Part shown: piece after piece, positions 40,701-52,700 of the stretch
Layout of the letters: each line of letters starts with the position of its first letter
Numbering within the stretch: the stretch's first letter is position 1
Assembly (NCBI RefSeq): GCF_036898095.1
Contig: NC_090735.1
Coordinates: 10,041,209-10,105,208 of the forward strand
Reading direction: 5' to 3'
Source of the DNA: Palaemon carinicauda
Lineage: Eukaryota > Arthropoda > Malacostraca > Decapoda > Palaemonidae
Length of the DNA stretch: 64,000 bases
Notes under the pieces: model-generated
The model's input: the letters and a program-made list of their open reading frames with translations, nothing else
Databases searched by the model: none
Told to the model about the DNA's origin: nothing
Program-made: the position numbers and the translations under genes

Positions 40701-43700
40701 ATCCGATGTTCTTGCTGAAGGCATGAATCTCACTGACTCTTTTAGCTGTGGTTAAGCATATCAGGAAAAGAGTCTTAAAGGTGAGATCTTTCAGGGAGGC
40801 TGATTGAAGTGGTTCGAACCTGTCTAACATAAGGAATCTTAGAACCACGTCTAAATTCCAACCAGGTGTAACCAAACGACGCTCCTTCGTGGTCTCAAAA
40901 GACTTAAGGAGGTCCTGTAGATCTTTATTGTTGGAAAGATCTAAGCCTCTGTGACGGAAGACTGATGCCAACATGCTTCTGTAACCCTTGAAAGTGGGAG
41001 CTGAAAGAGATCGCTCTTTCCTCAGATATAAGAGGAAGTCAGCTATTTGAGTTACAGAGGTACTGGTCGAGGATACGGATACTGACTTGCACCAGTTTAG
41101 GAAGATTTCCCACTTCGATTGGTAGACTCTAAGGGTGGATGTTCTCCTTGCTCTAACAATCGCTCTGGTTGCCTCCTTCGAAAAACCTCTAGTTCTCGAG
41201 AGTCTTTCGATACTCTGAAGGCAGTGAGACGAAGAGCGTGGAGGCCTTGGAGTACCTTCTTACGCGTGGCAGACGTAGCAGGTCCACCCTTAGGGGAAGA
41301 GTTCTGGGAACGTCTACTAGCCATCGAAGTACCTCGGTAAGTTATTCTCTCGCGGGCCAGAGGGAAGCAACTAGTGTCAACTTTGTCCCATCGTGAGAGG
41401 CGAACTTCTGCAGTACCTTGTTGACAATCTAGAACGGAGGGAATGCATATAGATCTAGATGAGACTAATCTAGTAGAAAGGCATCTAAAAGAACCACTGC
41501 TGGGTCCGGGATAGGTGAGCAAAGATTGAGAGCCTCTTGGACATCGAGGTTGCGAAGAGATCTATGGTTGGCTGGCCCCAGGTGACCCAAAGTCTCTTGC
41601 ATACATCTCTGTGGAGGGTCCAATATGTTGGAATTATTGTCCCTTCCTACTGAGACAATCTGCTAAGACATTCAAGTTGCCTTGGAAGAAACTTGTTACT
41701 AGTGAAAAGTCTAGACCTGTTGAACAGGAGAGGAGGTCACTAGCGAACTTGCACCATGTCAGAGAGTAGGTCCCTCCTTGCTAGGAGATGAATATCAAAG
41801 CAGGGAGTTGTCCGTGTTGACCTCCACTACTTTGTCTTGAAGGAGAGACCTGAAGCTTTTCCAGGTCAGACGTACTGCCAGAAGCTTCTTGCAGTTAAAA
41901 TGCATTGTCCTTTGACTCGAGTTCCATAATCCCGAGCATTCCCTACCGCCTAAGGTCCCACCCCAGCCTACGTCCGATGCGTCTGAGAAGAGAACGTGGT
42001 TGGGAGTCTGAACAGTCAGGGGAAGACCCTATAAAAGGTTGATAAAGTCCTTTCATCAGGTTAGACCAGACTTATCTTCCGGAAACCGGGATCGAGACCG
42101 CTTCTAGCGTCTTGTCCTTTTCCAGAGAAGAGCTAGATGAAACCGAAGAGGACGGAGGTGTAGTCTTCCAAGTGACACCAATTGAACCACGGATGACAGT
42201 GTCCTAACCAGACTCATCCACAGCCTGACAGGGCCGTATTCCTTCTTCAGCATCTTCTGGATGGATAGCAGGGCTGGGGGTTGATCGTCTTGTTCAGCCA
42301 TGTCCTCATCAGAGGGTTCCTCATCCGAAACTGATGAGGAAACGGCAACGGAGTGGACAACGTCTGACTCGCTGAATCCGGTCGCACTGGTGGATGCGTG
42401 ACGGAGCCGGACACAAGATCATGGTACTGCTGCACAGTCTGTGAACTGTCAACCATGGGGATGCGAGGAAGTACAGCGACAACCCGAAACTGTCTAGACT
42501 GTCTGGGTAGTGCAGACAACCCCTAATCGGGTTGCTGAGGTTGCCGCACTGCGTCACAACAAGTCACCTCTGTTGGTTGTTGAACGTCTTCCCAGTGACA
42601 CACTGAACGTCCACAACCACCTCCGAGAGTAGCTTAACGTCAACGTGCGACTGGCAACCCACACTGGGTCGCACCGGTGGAGGAACCATCTCAACTGGCG
42701 GACGTGAGTAGGAAACCTCAGCGTCAACAGGGCGTACAACCAACCGGTAGGAAGGTCGTTGGCAAGAAGGTTCTTCTCCGTAAAAAATCCTCTATTAAGG
42801 ACTAAACTTGGACTGCATGTCTTGCAACAAAGCCCAAGGTCTATGGGAGCAGGTGTGGCAACAGACGGGGTTAGCGACTGAAGCGAAACCATTTACCCTC
42901 CCTGGAAGCATGTTATGCTTTAATTAAAGTCCATAGGAGGCTAAGCAGCTTAAGGCTCCTCTCCAAATGACAGAGTCCTCAAGGGAATATCAGAAGGAGG
43001 GAGAACAGCACTTTCTCATCTACAGGAACCATGTCCGAGAAAAGCTAGGTTATCTCAGTGAGGGTTTCACTGGTGCAAAAGCAGCAGACCAGAAGGCAAC
43101 GTTATGAAACTGCTTGACAGTCTGTGAACTGTCAAAAACTGAACTGTCAACCACAACAGGAGCGTGAGGACATACAGCACTGGTGTATTAGTAGCAGACC
43201 AGAAGGCAACGTCATGTAACTGTTTGACAGTCTGTGAGTTGGCAACAACCAAAGTTGTGTGGGGAAGCCTCAACTCCTGACTGACTAGTTTGCTGCGGGC
43301 GAGTGGCGGTAACCACAGTGTGTTGCGGAGGCAGACACACCGTGTCAAAACACGGCAGCTTGTGGTAGCTCACGCACGGCAACGGAGTGCTCCGTGTGTC
43401 TGTGGGAGTCATCATACATCTGGCAGGGTTGACTGTGCATGGGTGGAGGAGCTCTCACAACAAGAGTGTGGGAGCAGGAAGCCATGCCGGGCGCACAACC
43501 GTGGTAGGTGTAGGCCCACGGGTGCATCGTCAACCTTCTCCGCAGTCGGAGTGTGGGAGCTGGCAACAACAAAAGCGGAGTGTTGGTGCGTGGGAGGGAC
43601 TGCCGTGGGTTGCGGAGCATGCCGTATGGGATGCGGAGCATGCCGCATGGGTTGCGGAGCATGCCGCATTGTGTCAAAACACGGCAGCTCTACAGCACCT

Positions 43701-46700
43701 TCCCACTGCTGATGCGGTAGCTCACGCATGTCAATGGAGGGTGCAGCATGAACATGCGTCTGGCAGGGTCGACTGCGCATCGGAGGTGGAGCTCTCACAG
43801 GTGGAGTGTGGGAGCAGGCAGCCGCAGTATCTGCTGAGCGCACAACCGTGGCAGGTTGTAGATTAACAGGTGCATAGTCAACCTTCCAGCACGATACTCC
43901 TGCATGAAAGAGCAAGCTGAGACTGTATAGTCTGCAGCATGGACCACTAGGGTCTATGAAAGACGGCAACAAACGGAGCTACTGTCCGTTGTGACTGAGG
44001 GTCTAAAACAGCTGGTGCGGCAACAGACCGAGTTACTGCCTGTTGCGGTACCACCTTGCCTCTCTTGGGAGGTGTGCAGTCGTCTGATGACTGGAGCGAG
44101 TCCGAACTGCCCCAGTGGCTACACCTAGGCCGTTGGACTTGCGCGGAAGGGACCGACTTGCACTTAAAAGCTGCAAGATTTGGTCCATGGTTTCTGCGAG
44201 AAACCTCTTCCGCAGACGAGGAATAAATGGGCTCTCTCGTCTTTGTGTGGGTGGGGTGATCACGTCGGCAACGTGTGTAGATACACCCGAAACCACGGAG
44301 GGAAACGTCTGTTCGTCGATCAAGACCTGTGGAACCCATAAGTCCTTCGACATTACTTCTCCCCTGGGCTTGGGAGCTTGTAAGAGGTATCGGACTAGGT
44401 GAACAACTGGCACGAACAGACGAACCCTCGAACGCAACACTGTAACACTTTGCGCATATCACTTTATCACTTTTGATTTTCTGTTTGCACTTATTTCACT
44501 GAACTCGAAACTTTAAGTGATTTGTACCTGAAACACGCAATCCTATCCTTCATTAAAAGGTAGTAATTGCGAAAACAGTTTACAATGTAACAGAAAAACA
44601 TAATGAAAGATAAAGAATTCAGTGGCTGGAAAAGAGACTAAACACTAGATCAAATAAACTACGTTTAAAATCTCTCACCGCATAAAGCCTGGGAACAAGA
44701 ATAAAACTCTAGAAACGTTTTACCTTCTTCCCCTATAGCGACTAGGGAGAAGAGTAAAAAACGAGAACAACGTTACCCGCTTGAACGAAACGTTTATTCT
44801 CCTCTCTCTCCCTCCGTCTCTATCTCTCTCTCTCTCTCTCTCGACTTAGAACCTGAGAGATGAGCCCAATTATATATCGTTAAAACATATTATTTGTAAA
44901 GGAAAAAAAAAAACTGAAAGGTTTCCCAAATAAAAAGTTCCTTTATTAGAATTAAAACCATTTAAGTTAAGAAAGAATGAACGAAACGCTAGAATCGGTT
45001 TACTCTTACTGCAACGTGAAACCGTGAAATACTCTCTCTCTATCGTAACGATAGAGCGCATGTTGAACGTTCTGAACGTCAACAACTGCGGAGACTAAAC
45101 TAAACGTTAGTTCATCTTTGAAAACAGTACGAGACTATCAAAGAAATTCTTTCAAAAACATTAAAATTAAAATAGCATAAATTCTTAAAAGGAAATACGA
45201 TATGACGGGCTCAATGTTAATTAACTTCGGTTCCAAGTAAGGACCGCCTACTATAGGAAAGGTCGCATATAAACAAACATAAAAATTAATTTTTATAAGT
45301 TTATAATAAATGGAAAGTTAATCGAAGAGGCCTATAAATGGCGGAGAGATATAAAATAAATCTATAACTTTGTTAAGCAAAATTACCAAAAACCTAAACA
45401 CACTTCCGTCTAAGGGAAGGGTCGGTTATTAAAAGTGAAAGAGAGTCTATACTCTCTTCGTCACCAACACTTCCGTCTAAGGGAAGGGTCGGCCATTTAA
45501 AAGTGAAAGAGAGTCCATACTCTCTTTGTCACCATAATTAAATCTATCCAAAACGAGTTCAAGTTTTGAAATGAAGATAAAACCCCTGCATAGCGAAAGC
45601 TCAAAACTGGAATAGTGTACTTCACCAAAAAGTTGTGAAAACAAATCCAGTTAGGGACGGCGTATTAGTAGGTCTTGCCGGTGGCACGACAGAGGAAAAA
45701 TTGAGTTCTTGTTGACAAGAAGTACTTGAGTACCTGCTCACAGATGGCGCTGTTGTGTACACCCCCACCTGTATAGCGATCGCTGGCGTATCCCGACCTT
45801 AGATTTCTGTCGGGCAACAGAGTTGACAGCTACATGATCATCGGGTAAGATTAATATTGAAAAAAGAGCACATAAGGTGGGATGACTTATCATCACTACC
45901 ACAATCTGCTATTACAGTATGAATATTGCATATCAAAAAGTCAATTGTATTATAACAGTAATTAACGTTACAGAAATATAGTAAAATATCACAAATTTTT
46001 AAGTAATTTGTATTTTTCCTAACATACTTACCTAGAACTACCTTCTTAGGAGTTACTGGTTAACTCTACCTAACCGACCAGCTTTTTGCATAGTATACCC
46101 CCCTCTTCCCGTTTTCTACTGGGTCAACCTCTGGCAGTGTGGTACGTGCCCTGAGGCGACCCCGGGGTCAAGCAGCGTGCTAGCTCAGGTCGAATCGCCA
46201 GTAAGTTTCGTTGGAATAGGTATTACTCGATCCTGCAGGTTCTCGGGGAAGGATGGGAGGGCCATAACCCGAAGGTAGTTCTAGGTAAGTATGTTAGGAA
46301 AAATACAAATTACTTAAAAATTTGTGATTTGTTCCAACACGGTTACTTACCTAGAACTACCTTCTTAGGAGACTTACACTTTAGGAGGTGGGAGTGTCCT
46401 GCAGGGATCAGGATTTGACGGGGAGGCACGCGAGAGAGGGAACCTCTAAGGAGGTCTTGGTTCCAAGACCACTTGAAAACTGCACGAAAAGTAGGGGAAA
46501 ACTATCCAAAAAACTCACTTTAAGTGTCTAAATGGCTTACCTTTTCAAAACCAATTCCCATACATGTCCTCTTGAAGGGTGTTCCTTTCAGCGATTAAGG
46601 TCTTTTCAACATCTTCCTGGCCCGTTCGATCCGGGGAAGGAAGGAAAAAGGGGGGGGGGGGGGTAAGGTTAAGGAAGGAACTAATGTCTCTTGGCATTAA

Positions 46701-49700
46701 CACCCCCGGTTTCCCTGGGGCCAATAGTAAACTTGTCCAAGGATTTTCTCGTACAATCTTTTAGATAATGTTCCGTGAAGGTGGACTGTCTAGACCAGGT
46801 CCCAGCCTTCATGATCTTACCCACAGCCATGTTCTTCTCGAAAGCCAGAGAGGTGCTCAGAGCCCTGATATCATGAGGTCTTGGTTTTCCAGGGAGAGGA
46901 GTCCCAGAAGCCTCGTAGGCCCTCCTTATCACTTGTCTCAGCCAGAAAGAGATAGAATTTTTCGAGACCGGTTTCTTCACCCGGCCTGTTGAGATGAATA
47001 AATTTTTGATCTGAGGGCGGTATTTTGCAGTCCTCTCCAGGTATTTTCTTACAGTTCTCACGGGACATAAGAGTAGATCCTTCAGGTTGTCGGATCGAGG
47101 GATGGCTGGCACCGAAAAACCCTCGAACCGAGGATCCCAACACGCTGGGTTCTGCGTTTTCGCCACAAAACTAGGGACGAACCTAAAGACAACTTCCCTC
47201 CACCCTTTGGAGTGTGAGACCTCATAAGAGAGGCCGTGTAACTTGCTAACTCTCTTCGCCGAGGCCAGGGCTAAAAGAAAAGCTGTTTTAAGGGTGAGTT
47301 CTCTGTCTAGTACGTCCCTGAGAGGTTCGAAGGGCGGCTCTGACAGAACCTTGAGAACTCTTGCTAAGTCCCACTGTGGAACCCGTACCTCCTGGGGGGG
47401 ACATGATTGCTCAAAACTGCGGATGAGCATCGAGATGTGCCTTGAGGCTCCCAAGTCAATGCCCCTAAGGAGGAAGACTTGACCTAGGGCTGCTCGAACT
47501 CCTTTGATGGCCGGGATGGACGAACCCACGTCGTCTCTCAGGTACACCAGAAAGTCTGCAATGTCCTGGATCGACGCCCCTAAGGGCCTGATGTTTTTGG
47601 ATGCACACCACTTCAGGAAGACTGCCCACTTCGCCTGGTAGACAACTGCCGAGGAACGCCGTAGATAACCAGACATCCTTGTCGCGGTTCTCGATGAGTA
47701 TCCTTCTTTCTTAAGGAGCTTCTCGATAACCTCCACGCGTGAAGGCGGAGGGATCGAGGGTTTTCGTGCCACCTGTGAAAGTGAGGTGGTCGCAGGAGGT
47801 CTGGCCTGTTCGGAAGCGGCCAAGGAGGACGAAGAGCTAATTACTTTAGGTCTCCGAACCAGTCTCTCTCCGGCCACCAGGGCGCTACTAAAGTCATCGA
47901 CAGGTTGGACGACACTCTCACTCTGTTCAACACTTGCCTGATCAAACTGAAGGGAGGGAAGGCGTACACATCGAGACCGTCCCAGGGGTGTTAGAAGGCG
48001 TCCTCGAACGCTGCTGACGGGTCTGGGATTGGAGAACAGAACACGGGGAGTTGGGCATTCAGACGTGTGGCGAACAAGTCTATCACTGGGGAGCCCCACA
48101 GTAGGATGACTGCTCGAGCTACCTCCGGGTATAGGGTCCACTCCGAACCTATCACTTGACCCGCCCTGCTGAGGCCGTCGGCCATCACGTTCCCCTTTCC
48201 TGGAATGAACCTTGCCGTCAGTTCTATCCCTTCTTCTGTGGCCCACTCCAACAGTTCTGTGGCTAGGGCGCAGAGGACCTTTGACTTCATGCCTCCCTGC
48301 TTCTTTACGTACGCCACTACTGTGGCGTTGTCGCACATTAACGCCACAGTGTTCCCTCGCAGGAAGTGTATGAACTGTCGACACGCCCTCAGAACCGCTA
48401 TCATCTCTAGGATATCTATATGGAGAGACGCCTCCTCGCTGGACCACTGCCCTTTTGCTGATTTTCCTAGCAGGTGTGCTCCCCAGCCCTCCTTCGATGC
48501 GTCCGTGAACAACAGCATCTCCGGGGGGTCGGAGGCGAAGGGCATCCCCTTCTCTGTGTTTGACCTGATGTTCCACCAAAGAAGGGTCTCTCACGTCTTC
48601 GGGAGGACTGGGACTATTTTGTGGGACTCCTTGCCTTGGATCCACGCCTCCTTTAGATTCCACAGTACCGGGCGGAGCCTGAGTCTCCCTTGCGGTACTA
48701 ATTTTTCCAGGGAAACCAGATGACCCAGTAACTTCTGCCAGTCCTTGGCCCTCCTGGGTTGTCCCGTCAGGAAGGTTGAAGGATACGTTCTAGGTTGGCT
48801 AACCTCTCCTCTGAGGGGAAGGCCCTTACTAACTGGGTGTCCAGGACCATCCCCAAGTAAGTCATCCTGGTGCTGGGGACTAGCTGGGACTTCCCTAGGC
48901 TGACCGTGATCCCTAACACCTTGCAGAGGTCGAGCAACATAACGCCTTGCTCCTTCACTTGTTCCCTTGAGGCAGAAAGCAGCAACCAGTCGTCCAGGTA
49001 CCTGAGTAGTCGTATGCCTTTCTCGTGTGCCGACGCCGAGATCGCGGCGAACACTCTCGTGAACACTTGCGGGGCCGTTGAGAGGCCGAAGCACAGGGTT
49101 TTGAACTGCAGGACACTGGACTCCCACTTGATCCTGAGGAACTTCCTGCTGGAGGGGTGCACGGGGATTTGAAAATAGGCATCCTTGAGGTCGAGAGACA
49201 TGAGGAAATCCCCCTCCCTCAAGGCTGCGATCACTGTCTTGGGGGTATCTATCTTGAAATCCATCTTTGAGACGAACTTGTTGAGGGCTGAGAGATCTAT
49301 GACTGGCCTCCACCCTCCTGTCGATTTCTCCACAAGGAAGAGCCTGCTGAAGAAACCCGGGCCGGGGTTCTCCACTGTCTCCAAAGCTCCCTTGTTGATC
49401 ATAGACGCTACTTCCTCTTGTAGCGCCCCCCTCTTCAAGGGGTCCTTTGGAACCAGCCATTCGGCTCTCTGGGCTGGGATGAGAGGGAGAGGCTCTTCCA
49501 GGAACGGGAGTCTGTAGCCCTCCTTCAGGACCGTCACCGTCCAGGGATCCGCACCGAGATCCCACCATGCTTGCCAAAAATGTCTGAGGCATCCCCCTAC
49601 TAGCGGCTCCTGCGGGAGTAGGGGGCCTCTCTTCCTACCTTCTCCTGGAGGAGCGGCCAGATCTACCTCTCCTAGCGTTACCGTAGGAGAGTCTGTAGGC

Positions 49701-52700
49701 TGACTGAGGGCCTGCCGTGGTCCTACGGGTGGGCTGCTGCGAGGCTTGAAGCCTAGGGGCTGAGGGAGGATCTCTTCGGGGCAGCAAGGGTGTGGCCTGT
49801 GAGGGGTGAGGGACGTACGTTGGGGCTCTCCTAAACGTGGCCTTCCTCATAGGAGGGGGCCTAGGATCCGCTTCTCTCACTTTCCTCACCTTCTCCATAG
49901 TATTTTCTACCAAATTGATGGGGAAAATGTCATTCCCCCACACGGAGGAATTCCTCAGTCTCCTTGCTTCCCTGTCCGGCAACTTCCGCACTAGCTTGCT
50001 CAGTACTGTATCCCTTTTCCTCAGGACCCAGTTTGAAGCCACCGACAGAGACTGGGACGATAAAAACTTAAAAGCTTTGCCCCCAGAGCTAACAAGATCC
50101 CTCAGCATGGCCTGATTTTCTGGGAGGGAGAGGTCGTGTGATGCCTGAAACCCCACCAAAGCGCATGACCACCAATCTAACCAGGAGGACACGTAGACCA
50201 GGTCCTGAGCCATGTCCTCCATCATAGATACTTCCGACGGGGAAAAGCACACGGGGGCAGTGGATGCCCTGTCTTCCGAGGCTCCCTGGTTCAGCGCGGT
50301 CACCGCTGCTTCTACTGCACGGGGACCACCGCGATGCCCTTCGGGAACGTAAAATCGCTTCTAGGATTTCAGGCCCGGAAGAAGTTTGGAGGAACTCTGG
50401 CTTCTGGGGGCCTCTGCTAGTCCTGCCAAGTATCCATCAATCTGCTCCATCCCCAACTTCACGTCTTGAGCGAGAGGGAGAGACAAAGATGGCTTTTGTT
50501 GTACCGGACTGTCGATCATCCTGGACAGTCCGGAAAGTATGGCCTTTGCAGCTGAGGGCTTGGGCTCATCCAACCGGTGATGCCTTCGAATAAGAGCTAG
50601 AACCTTACGGTAGGAGGAGATGTCGTCCGTCGAGCACTCCCCTCCTTCCACCAGGTCTTCCGTCACCAGTTCCTGCGTACGGGGGGAAAAGCAACGCCCG
50701 ACGAGCCTGCCAGTGGTATGGGCTGCCCCGTGGGGACGAAGGCATCCGTCATGGGAGTACCAACGCCCTCCGAGCCTGCCAGTGGTATGGGCTGCCCCGT
50801 GGATACGAAGGCATCCGTCATGGGAGTACCTTGTTCCACGGGGGGCTCCGTGGATGGGGGATCCATGCGGACCGACGGGCGCCCTTGGTGCTTAAGGAAG
50901 GCCTCCAATGTGCCCGTGGTCAATGCTAAGCCTTCCTTCACACTCCTTATATCCTTCCTAAGGGAAGAAGGGGCGGAGGCTACCGTCGGGTTAAACACTA
51001 CACGGAGGTCCCGGTTTGAGCCCTCATGCCGGGCGGCTAGTCCGAAGGAGGAGCTAGGAGGTTGACACAACGAAGGCAAGGCTCTAGGGAGCCACCCGGA
51101 AGCGGCCGCGGCTGTGGAAAACCTAAACAGCTCGCTCCAGGGCACTGTGACATTCACCCAGTCCTTTGACTTACTCCTCTTCGCTTTCTTCTTAGAGGAC
51201 TTTGACCGTTTCCTACCGTGCCTCGAGCGGGAACGAGACTTTTTCTTCTTGCGGTATTTCTTCCTCTTCCTCTTGCTAAGGTTCCTGTCTTCGTCCTCTG
51301 AAGACGAAGAAGACGAAGAGTCCGATGACAACGACGACGGATGGAGCTCTCCGACCGGCCGACACGTCCAAGACTGCGGGGGGAAAATCACGTCGTTTCT
51401 CAGGTGTGGGCGGTTGCAGAAACACGGGGGGTAGCGTAGCCGAGGGAGCCGGAGGAGACCACGCGAGCCCTTTACAGAGCCATTGATCTACATCCTCTTC
51501 TCCTCTAATGGGAGACCTGAAGGGAGTCCTAGGTTTCACCCACGTGGCGGGGTCCGAAGACGACGAACTACCTTTCTCCGTGTCTCCCCCGACGGTTGAA
51601 GCACCCGAAACACGCCACGAGGCAGGGGAAGTATCGGCACTCGGCCTACCCCACATTGGATCTTCCGAGGCGACGGGACCTGCGGGCACCAGGCCCTCGC
51701 CTCCTACCCACACTTCCGCACTACACTCAGGCCCAACACATGCCTGCCCCACACTGGAAACTTCCCCCACAGGAATATCAGACTCTTGGGGAAGGGCAAT
51801 GGGCCTCTTCCCCGCAACGGACTTACCTCGTCCCCTACGCTAGGGGAAGAAGGACGGGCGCTACGATCTGTCGAGTCGTCTGGCGAACCTACAGGCGAAG
51901 AAAAGCTGGAATCCTTAGGCATCTTCTTAGCTGCCTTCTTCTTCTTCGTCCCGAAGAGCACCCACTGGATCTCAGACCAATTAGCACACTCCGGGCACGT
52001 AGAGGTAGGGGAACATGCTTTCCCCCTACACGTGGAGCACAAGGAGTAGGGATCAACCTCAGGCTTAGAGAGGAAAGCCCCGCAAGACTTCCCAGCCACA
52101 GGCCCAGGGCAACGATGAGGATGCTCCATAACACAAAGCTAACACACCAAGAGACACAAGGATGGAACGGGAAAGTGAAAATGAAACACGTGGGTAACAC
52201 GCGGTAAGCACTAAGGATCAGGGGACACAAGGGTCGCACCAGGTAAGAGAAAGCGCGGCGACATGTTTATCGCGTCGCGACCAGAAACTTACTGGCGATT
52301 CGACCTGAGCTAGCACGCTGCCTGACCCCGGGATCGCCTCAGGGCACGTACCACACTGCCAGAGGTTGACCCCGTAGAAAACGGGAAGAGGGGGGTAAAC
52401 TATACAAAAAGCTGGTCGGTTAGGTAGAGTTAACCAGTAACTCCTAAGAAGGTAGTTCTAGGTAAGTAACCGTGTTGGAACAAACAAATTTTAAAAGAAA
52501 TTTGTATTTTTCCTAACTATATAAACTTGAGTCTTCTAAAATAAAGAAATGTCCTCAGCAGAGCTGGAATAACCGTGGAAATGTTTTAAAGTATTTTACA
52601 CCAGGGGAGGAGCATGGATGAGTAGTCCCCCCACCCCACTCTCTTGTCGAAGATTCTTCACTTCTGACATTCAGCGCAGGACTGAGACGGGTTGTTGAGA

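Larger units (their letters stand above)
39441..45865 (-). mobile_element. DIRS element C (family 1), rearranged non-autonomous copy
   Basis: 6425 bp with family-1 ITRs (39441-39638 and 45692-45865) and ICR (39684-39775), but a scrambled interior. YR and the RT/RNase H C-terminal half are decayed. The RT palm and C-terminal half of gag are deleted at a junction near 42270. Gag linker sequence is expanded by repeats (42300-44460), and the gag N-terminus is replaced by about 1.1 kb of unrelated DNA (about 44460-45560). The ends are well kept, so it was probably mobilised in trans. Same direction as RYK. Confidence 0.88.
45989..52484 (-). mobile_element. DIRS element D (family 2), full-length but broken
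   Basis: 6496 bp, only 123 bp from C, same orientation. ITRs 45989-46209 and 52284-52484, ICR 46271-46370, YR open (46681-47760), RT/RNase H with a frameshift and two stops, gag in several frames. Its proteins are clearly different from A-C, so it is another family. The right end (GGAACAAA, 52477-52484) runs directly into the terminus of a further DIRS element (F). Confidence 0.92.

Noticed and set aside
43600..43680. CRISPR-like or satellite repeat array
   Set aside because: Three 15-20-bp units inside the decayed gag linker of element C in a eukaryotic genome; simple internal duplication.
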